Positions 6,559 through 16,589 of a DNA stretch of 23,507 nucleotides are shown piece by piece. The stretch comes from JANNGZ01 sp031404155 (GTDB lineage: Bacteria > Pseudomonadota > Gammaproteobacteria > Burkholderiales > Burkholderiaceae_C): contig JANNGZ010000244.1 in the NCBI GenBank assembly GCA_031404155.1, positions 1-23,507 on the forward strand. Reading direction: 5' to 3'. Below the pieces are notes generated by a model. It had not been told where the DNA came from and did not search any database. It worked only from the letters and a program-made list of their open reading frames with translations. The translations under genes were made by a program, and so were the position numbers. Numbering within the stretch: position 1 is the first letter of the stretch; each line of letters begins with the position of its first letter.

Positions 6559-8091
6559 CTACAGTGGAATGTTCCCGTGCTTGCGCCACGGGTTCTCGAG
6601 CTTCTTGTCCTTGAGCATCGCGAGCGAGCGGCAGATGCGCCTCCTTGTCTCGTGCGGCTGGATCACGTCGTCGATGAAACCGCGTGCGCCGGCCACGAAG
6701 GGGTTGGCGAAGCGCGCCTTGTATTCGGCCTCCTTGGCCGCGAGTTTTGCAGGATCGCCCTTGTCTTCGCGGAAGATGATCTCCACCGCGCCCTTGGCGC
6801 CCATCACGGCGATCTCGGCGTTCGGCCATGCAAAGTTCACGTCGCCGCGCAGGTGTTTGCTGCTCATCACGTCATAGGCGCCGCCGTAGGCCTTGCGGGT
6901 GATCACGGTGACCTTCGGCACGGTGCATTCGGCATACGCGTAGAGCAGCTTGGCGCCATGTTTGATGATGCCGCCGTACTCCTGCGCGGTGCCCGGCATG
7001 AAGCCCGGCACATCGACGAAGGTGACCACCGGGATGCCGAAGGCGTCGCAGAAGCGCACGAAGCGCGCAGCCTTGATGCTGCTCTTGATGTCCAGGCAGC
7101 CGGCCAGCACCTGCGGGTTGTTGGCCACGATGCCGACGCTGCGCCCTTCCATGCGCGCAAAGCCGATCACGATGTTGCGCGCGTGTTCGGGTTGCAGCTC
7201 GAAGAAGTCGCCGTCGTCCACCACCTTGAGGATCAGCTCCTTGATGTCGTAGGGCTTGTTCGGATGTTCGGGCACCAGCGTGTCGAGCGAATAGTCCAGC
7301 CGCTCGGCGGCGTCGCCGCTCGGGCGCGTGGGTGCGCCGCTGCGGTTGTTCAGCGGCAGGTAGTTGAAGAAGCGGCGCAGCATCAGCAGCGCTTCTACAT
7401 CGTTGTCGAACGCCAGGTCGGCGACACCGCTGCGCGAGGTGTGGGTGCCGGCGCCGCCGAGCTCCTCGGCGGTGACCTCTTCATGGGTCACCGTCTTCAC
7501 CACCTCGGGGCCGGTGACGAACATGTAGGACGAATCCTTGACCATGAAGATGAAGTCGGTCATCGCGGGCGAGTACACCGCGCCGCCGGCACAGGGGCCC
7601 ATGATCATGCTGATTTGCGGGATCACGCCCGAGGCCATCACGTTGCGCTGGAACACGTCGGCATAACCGCCGAGCGAAGCGACACCCTCCTGGATGCGCG
7701 CGCCGCCCGAATCGTTCAAGCCGATCACCGGCGCACCCACCTTCATCGCCTGGTCCATCACTTTGCCGATCTTCTCGGCATGCGCCTCGGAGAGCGCGCC
7801 GCCGAAGACGGTGAAGTCCTGGCTGAAGACGAACACCAGGCGGCCATTGATCATGCCGTAGCCGGTGACCACGCCGTCGCCGGGCACCTTGTTGTCCGCC
7901 ATGCCGAAGTCGGTGCAGCGGTGTTCGACGAACATGTCCCATTCTTCGAACGAGCCTTCGTCGAGCAGCAGCGCCAGCCGCTCGCGCGCGGTGAGTTTGC
8001 CCTTGGCGTGCTGCGCGGCGATGCGTTTCTCACCGCCGCCGAGTTGCGCCCGGGCGCGTTTGTCTTCGAGCATTTGCAGGATGTCGTGCAT
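6559..8091 (-). CDS. pccB: propionyl-CoA carboxylase beta subunit (carboxyltransferase)
   Basis: A 510-residue carboxyltransferase, the normal PccB length. It transfers the carboxyl group from biotin to propionyl-CoA, giving (S)-methylmalonyl-CoA. Motifs: two crotonase-like halves, the first with GLNDSGGARIQEGVASLGGYADVF and IMGPCAGGAVYSPA (oxyanion hole), the second with VDVPGFMPGTAQEYGGIIKHGAKLLYA and TRKAYGGAYDVMSSKH. Asp407 in GGAYD corresponds to the aspartate known from Streptomyces PccB to favour propionyl-CoA over acetyl-CoA. The ATG at 8091 (MHDILQMLEDKRA) is chosen by homology; it lies 5 nt after the meaB stop, pointing to co-translation. The C-terminal ENPWRKHGNIPL is typical. Together with pccA it forms the cytoplasmic carboxylase. 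Confidence 0.95.
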   Translation of the reverse strand: MHDILQMLEDKRARAQLGGGEKRIAAQHAKGKLTARERLALLLDEGSFEEWDMFVEHRCTDFGMADNKVPGDGVVTGYGMINGRLVFVFSQDFTVFGGALSEAHAEKIGKVMDQAMKVGAPVIGLNDSGGARIQEGVASLGGYADVFQRNVMASGVIPQISMIMGPCAGGAVYSPAMTDFIFMVKDSSYMFVTGPEVVKTVTHEEVTAEELGGAGTHTSRSGVADLAFDNDVEALLMLRRFFNYLPLNNRSGAPTRPSGDAAERLDYSLDTLVPEHPNKPYDIKELILKVVDDGDFFELQPEHARNIVIGFARMEGRSVGIVANNPQVLAGCLDIKSSIKAARFVRFCDAFGIPVVTFVDVPGFMPGTAQEYGGIIKHGAKLLYAYAECTVPKVTVITRKAYGGAYDVMSSKHLRGDVNFAWPNAEIAVMGAKGAVEIIFREDKGDPAKLAAKEAEYKARFANPFVAGARGFIDDVIQPHETRRRICRSLAMLKDKKLENPWRKHGNIPL

Positions 8092-8096
8092 GGTGT

Positions 8097-9056
8097 TCAG
8101 GGTTTCGTGAAGTGCGCCAGCAGCTGGCGCGACGCGGTCGAGGGTGCGAGCCGGCCGGTGCCAACCTCGGCCGTGGTGTGTGCCAGCGCCGCGCGCACTG
8201 CGGGGTGGCGGTCGAAGCGGTGCTTCAGCTCGGCGTGGATGTGGTCCCACATCCAGGCCAGCGCCTGCTGGCGGCGGCGTGCGTCGAACGCGCCGCTCGC
8301 GCGGCGGCGCTCGGCCTCGGCCTGCACCGCTTGCCAGAAAGCCTCGATGCCGTCGCCTTTCAGCGCGCTCAACCTCGACACCGGCACCCGCGACGCACCC
8401 GCGATCTGCGCCTGCGCGCGCGTCGCGGCGGCGTCGTCGAGGTCAGCCTTGTTGATGACCACCAGGTCGGCCAGTTCCATCACGCCCTTCTTCATCGCCT
8501 GCAGGTCGTCGCCGGCATTCGGCAACTGAAGCAGCACGAAGAGGTCGGTCATGCCGGCGACCGCGGTCTCGCTCTGGCCGACGCCCACGGTCTCGACGAT
8601 CACGACGTCGTGGCCCGCCGCTTCGCACAGCAGCATCGCCTCGCGCGTGTGTTCGGCGACGCCGCCGAGCGTGCCGGCCGTGGGGCTCGGCCGGATGAAG
8701 GCCTGGGGCTCGACCGAGAGCCTCTCCATGCGCGTCTTGTCGCCGAGGATCGAGCCGCCGGACAGCGTGGACGACGGGTCCACCGCCAGCACCGCGACTC
8801 GGTGGCCGTGGCCCGCGATCAGCTGCAGGCCTAGCGCCTCGATGAAGGTGCTCTTGCCGACCCCGGGCACGCCCGAGATGCCGATGCGCAGCGACACGCC
8901 GGTGTTGGGCATCAGCGCGGCGAGCAGCGCATCGGCGTCGGCGCGGTGGTCGGCGCGGGTGGACTCAAGCAAGGTGATTCCCTTTGCCAGCCCGCGGCGC
9001 CGCGCCGCGCCGCTACCGCGGAGGAGCGCCTCGACGAGGTCGGTGACAGTGTCCAA
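8097..9056 (-). CDS. meaB: methylmalonyl-CoA mutase-associated GTPase MeaB
   Basis: A 319-residue G3E-family P-loop GTPase (MeaB/ArgK). It protects methylmalonyl-CoA mutase and gates loading and release of adenosylcobalamin. Motifs: Walker A GVPGVGKST at 62-70, AVDPSSTLSGGSILGDKTRM at 91-110, ETVGVGQSE at 155-163 and NKAD at 202-205. The C-terminal helical dimerisation arm is present. The start is a TTG at 9056, supported by GAGG 5 nt upstream and the position 6 nt after the nuclease stop; no better ATG is available. In most operons of this type meaB follows the mutase directly; here the Mrr-type nuclease gene sits in between. The start codon is less certain than the identity. Confidence 0.94.
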   Translation of the reverse strand: MDTVTDLVEALLRGSGAARRRGLAKGITLLESTRADHRADADALLAALMPNTGVSLRIGISGVPGVGKSTFIEALGLQLIAGHGHRVAVLAVDPSSTLSGGSILGDKTRMERLSVEPQAFIRPSPTAGTLGGVAEHTREAMLLCEAAGHDVVIVETVGVGQSETAVAGMTDLFVLLQLPNAGDDLQAMKKGVMELADLVVINKADLDDAAATRAQAQIAGASRVPVSRLSALKGDGIEAFWQAVQAEAERRRASGAFDARRRQQALAWMWDHIHAELKHRFDRHPAVRAALAHTTAEVGTGRLAPSTASRQLLAHFTKP

Positions 9057-9062
9057 GCAGCC

Positions 9063-9937
9063 TCAGTCGAATTGCTCGAAGAACGGGAGATCAATGTCGT
9101 ACACCGTTCGCGGCTTCAAGCCGAGCTCGTACTTCCTGAACATGTCGAACAACTTCTCGCCGTCGACCAACTCGACCGGAACCGCTCCAGGCCGTTCTGC
9201 CTCCGACCGTGCATTCGTTGAGAACGTACTGGTGGTGAGAAAGATGCCTTTCTCAGCACGGCCATCCATTGCACCGCGCAAGTCACGAATCTCCTTCGGA
9301 GGAACGGACTGCGCCCACTTCTTGCACTGAAACACGACATTGAAGCTGACCAGGTCGTTGATCTGGAGAACTCCAATGCCATCAATGCCGCCATCGTTTG
9401 ACCGACCCGTGACCTCTACACGCTCGAAGCCGGCCTCGCGGAGCAGGCGCATGCACAGTCGCTCGAATCCGCGCGGCGTCATCGCCTTCACCACCTCCAG
9501 AAAGCCGACCAGCGAAGAGTCCTGGTCGGCTTGCGGCGTGTCGGCAGCGATGCCTTCGTCCGACGCTTCTGCTCGTTCTGGTTGCTCGACGGCCTTGCGC
9601 AGCTTGGCGTGCCGCTGAACTTGTGTCAGAAAGAGTTGACGTGCTTGCTCGGCTGTGAGTCTCGTGGTGCGGCCCAACGGCGTCAGCGCCCATACGCCGC
9701 GGCGGCCCGACTCGATCAGTCCTTCCCAAACCAGGTATTGCCTGGCCCAGTGGACTTGGTTGTAGAACCGCTCCTGACCCGACTTCAGCAGCGTGTTGCG
9801 AAGTGCGTCTGGCACGCGCTCGATCTGCGCGATCTTGTCGATCGCTTCCCTCGGAGAAGCCGATCCACCTAAGTCCCTCAATGCGTCAAGCAACGGCCCG
9901 AACCAGCGAACAAACTCTGCCTGCCCCTTCTTCGTGA

Positions 9938-9941
<4 letters not shown>
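9063..9941 (-). CDS. Mrr-family (type IV-like) restriction endonuclease
   Basis: A 292-residue protein. Residues about 1-95 look like an Mrr N-terminal winged-helix domain (FVRWFGPLLDALRDLGGSASPREAID, YLVWEGLIESGRRGVWALTPLG). A charged linker follows. Residues about 152-275 are an Mrr_cat PD-(D/E)XK nuclease: MTPRGFERLCMRLLREAGF with Glu160, GRSNDGGIDGIG with Asp187, and FQCKKW with Gln205 and Lys207 (QxK). All catalytic residues are present, so it is probably active. Mrr enzymes cleave foreign, often methylated, DNA. The ATG at 9941 overlaps the scpA stop (ATGA), and the gene ends 6 nt before meaB, so it is locked into the operon. G+C is visibly lower here (32 of 60 at 9361-9420 against 40 of 60 at 7021-7080 in pccB), suggesting later acquisition. 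No methylase or specificity gene is nearby. Confidence 0.88.
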
Positions 9942-12121
<2,180 letters not shown>

Positions 12122-12197
12122 GGTGGGAATCTCCTGCAATGCGGCAGTGTGGCAGCCGCGACGGTGCGCCGCGGCCGGCCACGGCTTCGGGACTCCG

Positions 12198-12211
12198 TAA
12201 TTATGAATTCA
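12198..12211. promoter_or_regulatory. candidate operator upstream of scpA (14-bp motif, copy 1)
   Basis: TAATTATGAATTCA stands out as an AT-rich island in the GC-rich, otherwise featureless 12122-12360 gap, 77 nt before the scpA start. The same 14 bases occur at 14102-14115 before the FCD-type GntR gene and nowhere else noticed in the window. It contains two AATT half-sites around ATG, giving near-dyad symmetry, as expected of a dimeric regulator. The rest of the gap shows only short direct repeats (CCCTTGCA, CGCGGCT). Confidence 0.55.
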
Positions 12212-12360
12212 AAATCCGACGCAGGGCTGACGGCGGGAGAAGGCAACGCTGCGGGCGCGTGACCTGGTGGCTTCCTGGCTTCGTGGCCTTACGCCCTTGC
12301 ACCCTTGCACCCTCGCGCCTTTCCGCGTTCCGCTTTCCGCTCGCGGCTCGCGGCTCGCGC

Positions 12361-12894
12361 CTAACGCGCGTCGCGCAGCAGGGTCAGCGCCAGGGCCCAG
12401 GTGCCGACAGCGAGGCCGAGTGTCTGCAGTGCGATCGCCGGCAGCTCGCTCGGCAGGCTGGGTGCGCCAAACGCCGCGAGCGCCGCCAGCACCACGAGCA
12501 GGCCGAGGCCGGCACCGCCGCCCACCCAGCGCCGCTGGCGCCGGTCTTGCTGAACAAGCATGGTGGCGCGCGCGAGCGCGTCCCGCGGGCGCAGCAGGAG
12601 CGCCTGGTTCGCCTCCTCAAGCGCGAGCACCCTGTGCATCACCGCGGCGCTGAAGCCGTCGTCCTGCAGTGTGTCGGGCCGGCCGGCGCCGAGCGCGGCG
12701 TCGAGCCAGTCGGGTCCGTGCGGCGTGTCGGACGCATCGGGCACAACGTGGGTTCCGGTCGCCGGCATCACGTCGGGCGCGTCACCGCAGATCGCCGGGT
12801 TCGCCGGGTTCGGCGGGTTCGGCTGGTTCGGCTGGTTCGGCGAATTCGGTGGCAGGTTCGTTGGCTTCATCGGCCGTTCCGTCGATTGGTTCAT
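12361..12894 (-). CDS. two-helix membrane protein, likely anti-sigma partner of the ECF factor
   Basis: A 177-residue protein. The ATG at 12894 overlaps the sigma gene stop (ATGA), a usual arrangement for sigma/anti-sigma pairs. Residues about 10-35 are a run of Asn-Pro-x triplets from a 9-nt DNA repeat. The middle contains DWLDAALGAG and DDGFSAAVMHRVL, a soluble region like that in small membrane proteins encoded after ECF sigma genes. The C-terminal half has two hydrophobic helices (WVGGGAGLGLLVVLAALAAF and IALQTLGLAVGTWALALTLL). No zinc-binding anti-sigma motif (HxxxCxxC) is present. It could hold the sigma factor at the membrane; this role rests on position only. Confidence 0.65.
   Translation of the reverse strand: MNQSTERPMKPTNLPPNSPNQPNQPNPPNPANPAICGDAPDVMPATGTHVVPDASDTPHGPDWLDAALGAGRPDTLQDDGFSAAVMHRVLALEEANQALLLRPRDALARATMLVQQDRRQRRWVGGGAGLGLLVVLAALAAFGAPSLPSELPAIALQTLGLAVGTWALALTLLRDAR
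12792..12854. repeat. 9-bp tandem repeat encoding Asn-Pro-x triplets
   Basis: Seven consecutive 9-nt units of the form TCGSCKGGT (for example TCGCCGGGT, TCGGCTGGT) lie inside the 5' part of the putative anti-sigma gene. On the minus strand they encode PNQPNQPNPPNPANPA. The unit length is a multiple of three, so changes in copy number would lengthen or shorten a flexible cytoplasmic tail without breaking the frame. Confidence 0.85.
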
Positions 12895-13460
12895 GCCTGC
12901 ACCTCCGTCTGCCATGCGGCCAGCCATTCGCGCAGCCGCGCCTTGCCGCGCGCCACCTGCGATTTCAAAGTGCCGAGCGGAACGCCGAGCACTTCGGCGG
13001 CCTCCTCGTGCGAGAGGTCGAGCCGGAAACAATGGTCGATCGCCACCCGTTCGGCTTCGGGCAGGCGGTTGATCGCGCGTTCGATGTCGATACGCACCGC
13101 CAGGTCGACCTCCTCCGAGGCGGCTTCCCGCGTGGGCGACCCCCCATCGGACAGCGGCATCTCGTCGCGCACACCGCGCGCGTGCATCAGGAAGCGGTGG
13201 TAGGCAATGCGGTAGAGCCAGGTGGAAAAACGCGCCTCGCCGCGAAAGCCGGCGAGCCCGGTCCAGGCCTGCACGAAGCTGTCCTGTGCCAGGTCGTCGG
13301 CCAGCATCGTGTCGCCTTTGGTCAGGCGCCGTAGTTGCTGGCGCACCGCCGACTGGTGCCGGCGTACCAGTACGCCGAAGGCGCCCACGTCGCCACCGCG
13401 TGCGCGCTGCACCAGCGCCAGCACTTCGTCGTGTTGAGCCTCATCACACGCGGCCGGCAT
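12891..13460 (-). CDS. ECF-type RNA polymerase sigma factor
   Basis: A 189-residue sigma-70 family factor of the extracytoplasmic-function class. Region 2 (about 25-95): AFGVLVRRHQSAVRQQLRR, ADDLAQDSFVQAW and FRGEARFSTWLYRIAYHRFLMHAR, with the conserved DDLAQD core-binding and -10-recognition helices. Region 4 (about 130-182): INRLPEAERVAIDHCFRLDLS, HEEAAEVLGVPLGTLKSQVARGKARLREWL, the helix-turn-helix for the -35 element. The ATG at 13460 has only a weak ribosome site, 21 nt after the DUF6249-type gene, so coupling is likely. The following gene overlaps it by 4 nt. The inducing signal is not visible. Confidence 0.92.
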   Translation of the reverse strand: MPAACDEAQHDEVLALVQRARGGDVGAFGVLVRRHQSAVRQQLRRLTKGDTMLADDLAQDSFVQAWTGLAGFRGEARFSTWLYRIAYHRFLMHARGVRDEMPLSDGGSPTREAASEEVDLAVRIDIERAINRLPEAERVAIDHCFRLDLSHEEAAEVLGVPLGTLKSQVARGKARLREWLAAWQTEVQA

Positions 13461-13481
13461 GAAGGCTGCCCGGCGGCTGCC

Positions 13482-13931
13482 TCAAGGCGCCCGCGTGTTC
13501 GGCTCGGCCGCCGATTCAGCGGCCTGTGCAGCCGGCGCTCTCATCGGCGAGCGCATCTCGATCCACACCGCAATCAACTGCGCAATGCCGATGCAGATCA
13601 GCAACGCGCCGATGCCGACCAGGAACGCCAGCCCGAGCAGGTGAAACATCAAGGACAAACCGATGCCCACGCCGAGCAAGGTGATGGCGCGAAAGCGCGC
13701 TGTCTGGCTGATGTCGTGCGGCGCCCCAGCGCGCGGTGGGTCGAGCAGTTCGCGCGGCACCGGCAGGCCGCGGTCGGCCAGGTGCTTCACTGTCTCCAGC
13801 ACGCGCTCGGCCTTGCGCTGGCGAAACTGCAGCACGATGTAGACGATCAGCACGGGCATGAACACCATGAGCAGGCCGCTCATGATCGCGACGATCGGGA
13901 CCAGCGTTTGTTTCAAGACATCGGGGCCCAT
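13482..13931 (-). CDS. small membrane protein (DUF6249-like)
   Basis: A 149-residue protein, first gene of the sigma-factor unit. The ATG at 13931 has AAGG about 9 nt upstream. An N-terminal transmembrane helix (LVPIVAIMSGLLMVFMPVLIVYIVL) is followed by a basic stretch with RQRKAERVLETVKHLADRGLPVPRELL, the recognisable DUF6249 pattern, and then two hydrophobic segments (ITLLGVGIGLSLMFHLLGLAFLVGIGALLICIGIAQLIAVW). The C-terminus is Ala-rich. The family has no known function; members commonly sit beside ECF sigma genes, and the context suggests a role in the same envelope or stress circuit. The family name is from memory of the motif. Confidence 0.7.
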   Translation of the reverse strand: MGPDVLKQTLVPIVAIMSGLLMVFMPVLIVYIVLQFRQRKAERVLETVKHLADRGLPVPRELLDPPRAGAPHDISQTARFRAITLLGVGIGLSLMFHLLGLAFLVGIGALLICIGIAQLIAVWIEMRSPMRAPAAQAAESAAEPNTRAP

Positions 13932-14101
13932 GGCAGATGACCTTTCGGTGTGGGTGGCGTTCTCCAGCCAGCAGCGACGCCGCTGGCTTGACCCGGGTTT
14001 GGATGCAGTGATGGCCTGGTTTGGATGTTTCCTTCGGAAAAAACTCGGCGCCGCCTTCACTCAGCCGCCGTCAAGCCTTGCGCGGGCGCGGCGCCCACGG
14101 A

Positions 14102-14115
14102 TAATTATGAATTCA
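14102..14115. promoter_or_regulatory. candidate operator/promoter upstream of the FCD GntR gene (14-bp motif, copy 2)
   Basis: TAATTATGAATTCA is an exact match to 12198-12211. It overlaps a possible -10 box GATAAT (14100-14105), with TTGCGC 16 nt upstream as a -35 candidate. A regulator bound here would block transcription, consistent with autoregulation by the GntR protein encoded just downstream. Confidence 0.5.
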
Positions 14116-14134
14116 GAACCGCCGCACGAAGGCC

Positions 14135-14863
14135 GTGAGTTCCCGCCCACCCGGCGGCTTGCCCTTGCACTGCGCGCGCGGCGCCAAGCCCGGAGTCCCC
14201 ATCGCCTTGCCCAAGACCACCCCTTCCGCTCCCCGCTCCGCACTCGCGCCGCGCGCTCTGTACCAGGAGGTGGCCGAGCGCCTGCGCCAGCAGATCTTCG
14301 CGCGCGAGCTCGAGCCCGGCAGCTGGATCGACGAGCAGAAGCTGGCCGCCGAGTTCGGCATCAGCCGCACCCCGCTGCGCGAGGCGCTGAAGGTGCTGGC
14401 GGTGGAAGGCCTGGTGACGATGAAGCTGCGACGCGGCGCCTATGTCACCGAGATGTCGCGCGACGACGTGGCGCAGGTTTATCACCTGCTCGGGCTGCTC
14501 GAGAGCGACGCCGCCGCCGAGGTGGCGCGCAAGGCCAGCGACGATGAACTGGCCACGCTGCGCGCGCTGCACGAGCGCCTGGAAAAACAGGTGCGCCAGC
14601 GCGACGCCTTCTTCGCCACCAACGAGCAGTTCCACCTCCAGCTGCTTGCGATCGACGGCAACCGCTGGCGCACGCAGATCGTGCTGGACCTGCGCAAGGT
14701 GATGAAGCTCAACCGCCACCACTCGCTGTTCAAGCAGGGGCGGCTGGCCGATTCGATGGCGGAACACCGGGCGCTGATGGGCGCACTGGCGAAGCGCGAC
14801 CCGGCCAGCGCGCAGCGCCTGATGCGCGAGCATTTCGCCAATGGCCTGGCCGCTGCGAGGTGA
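14135..14863 (+). CDS. GntR-family transcriptional regulator, FCD (FadR-like) subfamily
   Basis: Up to 242 residues. The winged helix-turn-helix is at about 42-105 (ALYQEVAERLRQQIFARELEPGSWIDEQKLAAEFGISRTPLREALKVLAVEGLV), with the RTPLREAL recognition helix. A helical FCD ligand domain follows (about 115-235) with the metal and effector residues E123, N-EQFH near 168-172 and AEHRAL near 207. FCD regulators sense small organic acids, often through a bound metal. The start is uncertain: the GTG at 14135 has a too-close AAGG, while a TTG at 14207 (LPKTTPSAP) has GGAG 11 nt upstream and would remove 24 poorly coding residues. The exact operator-like motif shared with the scpA promoter region makes this the prime candidate regulator of the methylmalonyl-CoA operon. 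Confidence 0.88.
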   Translation: MSSRPPGGLPLHCARGAKPGVPIALPKTTPSAPRSALAPRALYQEVAERLRQQIFARELEPGSWIDEQKLAAEFGISRTPLREALKVLAVEGLVTMKLRRGAYVTEMSRDDVAQVYHLLGLLESDAAAEVARKASDDELATLRALHERLEKQVRQRDAFFATNEQFHLQLLAIDGNRWRTQIVLDLRKVMKLNRHHSLFKQGRLADSMAEHRALMGALAKRDPASAQRLMREHFANGLAAAR

Positions 14864-14866
14864 GCG

Positions 14867-14885
14867 CCGCGGCGAATCGCCGCGG
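14867..14885 (+). terminator. perfect hairpin after the GntR gene
   Basis: CCGCGGCG-AAT-CGCCGCGG, an 8-bp perfect stem starting 4 nt after the GntR stop codon and lying between convergent genes. It lacks a T-tract, so termination is plausible rather than shown. The rest of the 105-nt gap to gltA holds nothing else recognisable. Confidence 0.4.
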
Positions 14886-14968
14886 GTTGGTGCTCGGCCC
14901 GTTCGCGCAGGGGTCTGCGGGCGCGCGAGCACCGGTTTGCGCACCGTGCCCGGCTCGCGCCGAAGCCC

Positions 14969-16279
14969 CTAGCGCTGCGCCACCGGCCTCACATTGCGCT
15001 GCACCGCGCCGGCATACAACTGCCGCGGCCGGCCGATTTTGTACTCGGAGTCGCCGATCATTTCGTTGAGCTGCGCAATCCAGCCCACGGTGCGGGCGAG
15101 CGCGAAGATCGCGGTGAACAGGCTCACCGGAATGCCGATCGCGCGCTGCACGATGCCGGAGTAGAAGTCGACGTTCGGGTAGAGCTTGCGCGCAACGAAG
15201 TACTCGTCCTCGAGCGCGATCTTCTCCAGCGCCATCGCCAGCTTGAACAGGGGGTCGTTCTCCAGGCCGAGCGCTTCGAGCACTTCATGGCAGGTCTCGC
15301 GCATCAGCTTGGCGCGCGGGTCGTAATTCTTGTAGACGCGGTGGCCGAATCCCATCAGCTTGATGCCCGAGTTCTTGTCCTTCACCTGGCGGATGAACTC
15401 GCCGATCTTGTCCAGGCCGCCGTTGCGCTGGATGTCGCCGAGCATGTTCAGCGCGGCCTCGTTGGCGCCGCCGTGGGCCGGGCCCCAGAGGCAGGCCACG
15501 CCGGCCGCGATCGCGGCGAAGGGGTTGGTGCCCGAGCTGCCGCAAAGGCGCACGGTGGAGGTGCTGGCGTTTTGCTCGTGGTCGGCGTGCAGGATGAAGA
15601 TGCGGTCCATCGCCCGCACCAGCACCTCGTTGGGCTCGTAGTCCTCGCAGGGCGTGGCGAACATCATCTGCATGAAGTTCGCGGTGTAGCCGAGCTTGTT
15701 CTTCGGGTACACGTAGGGCTGGCCGATGGTGTACTTGTAGGCCATTGCCACCAGCGTGGGCATCTTGGCAATGAGGCGGATTGCGGCGATGTCGCGGTGC
15801 ACCGGGTTATTGATGTCGGTGCTGTCGTGATAGAAGGCCGACAGCGCGCCCACCAGGCCGGTCATCACCGCCATCGGGTGCGCGTCGCGGCGGAAGCCGC
15901 GCAGGAAGAACTGCATTTGCTCGTTGACCATGGTGTGGTTGGCGACGAGCTTGTGGAAGTCCTTTTGCTGTTGCGCGTTCGGCAAATCGCCGTAGAGCAG
16001 CAGGTAGCAGGTGTCGAGGAAGTCGCAGTTCTCGGCCAGCTGCTCGATCGGGTAGCCGCGGTAGAGCAACTCGCCCTTGTCGCCGTCGATGTAGGTGATC
16101 GCGGAGTTACACGACGCGGTGGAGAGGAAGCCCGGGTCGTAGGTGAACTTGCCGGTCTGGGCGTAGAGCTTGCGGATGTCGACCACGTCGGGGCCGATGC
16201 TGCCCTTGTAGATCGGGAGTTCCATGCTTGGGCTGCCGTCGGAGAACGACAGGGTGGCTTTCACGTCGGACGGGGTCAT
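14969..16279 (-). CDS. gltA: type II citrate synthase
   Basis: A 436-residue citrate synthase of the hexameric bacterial type. It condenses oxaloacetate and acetyl-CoA to citrate, the entry to the TCA cycle. Visible: N-terminal small beta domain (ATLSFSDG, MELPIYKGSIGPDVVDIRKLY), YRGYPIEQLAE, RDAHPMAVM, WGPAHGGANEAAL (active-site His), MGFGHRVYKNYDPRAKLM (second active-site His) and VDFYSGIV (catalytic Asp). The ATG at 16279 shares a base with the sdhE stop (TGATG) and has AAAGG 7 nt upstream, so it is likely co-translated. It is the last gene of the sdh block, an order common in betaproteobacteria. Confidence 0.97.
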   Translation of the reverse strand: MTPSDVKATLSFSDGSPSMELPIYKGSIGPDVVDIRKLYAQTGKFTYDPGFLSTASCNSAITYIDGDKGELLYRGYPIEQLAENCDFLDTCYLLLYGDLPNAQQQKDFHKLVANHTMVNEQMQFFLRGFRRDAHPMAVMTGLVGALSAFYHDSTDINNPVHRDIAAIRLIAKMPTLVAMAYKYTIGQPYVYPKNKLGYTANFMQMMFATPCEDYEPNEVLVRAMDRIFILHADHEQNASTSTVRLCGSSGTNPFAAIAAGVACLWGPAHGGANEAALNMLGDIQRNGGLDKIGEFIRQVKDKNSGIKLMGFGHRVYKNYDPRAKLMRETCHEVLEALGLENDPLFKLAMALEKIALEDEYFVARKLYPNVDFYSGIVQRAIGIPVSLFTAIFALARTVGWIAQLNEMIGDSEYKIGRPRQLYAGAVQRNVRPVAQR

Positions 16280-16566
16280 CACAAGGCCTTTCTTGGGTTC
16301 GGGTTCGCGCCAGCGCTGCGCAACAAGACCAGCACTTCGCGCACTTCGGGTCGGTCGACCTCGCCCTGCGGTTCGCAACGCGCGAGCAGCAGGTCGAGCA
16401 GGTCGTTGTCGGCCAGGTCCATCAGGGTTTGAAGCCCCGCGGCCTGCCTGTTGGTGATCGTCTCCTCGTGGTGGCGGAAAAAGCGCTCGACGAAGAGGTC
16501 GTTCTCGAGCAGGCCGCGGCGGCAACGCCACTTCAGCTTGCTCAAGGCACGTTCATCGAGGCGCAT
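16279..16566 (-). CDS. sdhE: succinate dehydrogenase assembly factor SdhE
   Basis: A 95-residue protein of the SdhE/SdhAF2 (formerly YgfY/DUF339) family, which promotes covalent FAD attachment to SdhA. The start has the family's RxxWRCRRGLLENDLFVERFF, with the conserved RGxxE motif (RGLLE). It continues with DLADNDLLDLLLARCEP, the usual five-helix body. The ATG at 16566 has GAG about 8 nt upstream; a TTG two codons earlier is possible. It sits between sdhB and gltA, with a large inverted repeat in the 183-nt gap upstream and a 1-nt overlap with gltA downstream. Confidence 0.92.
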   Translation of the reverse strand: MRLDERALSKLKWRCRRGLLENDLFVERFFRHHEETITNRQAAGLQTLMDLADNDLLDLLLARCEPQGEVDRPEVREVLVLLRSAGANPNPRKAL

Positions 16567-16589
16567 GTTCAACTCAGAGCGTGTATTGC

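Noticed and set aside
4855..8529. Very long open frame (over 1,200 codons) on the plus strand opposite pccA and pccB
   Set aside because: It is antisense to genes with full catalytic motifs. High G+C with strong third-position bias keeps the opposite frame open, and the translation is Arg/His/Ala-rich without any domain.
12792..12854. 9-bp repeats as a possible iteron-type origin
   Set aside because: They lie inside a coding frame as Asn-Pro-x codons, and there is no replication initiator gene or AT-rich unwinding region.
13932..14100. ECF-type promoter (AGAAC-N17-GTC) before the DUF6249-like gene
   Set aside because: Only a loose match to the general GGAAC/GTC pattern; without a second copy it cannot be separated from chance.
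15287..16432. Long plus-strand frame opposite gltA
   Set aside because: Antisense shadow of citrate synthase; Val/His/Ala-rich product with no recognisable domain.
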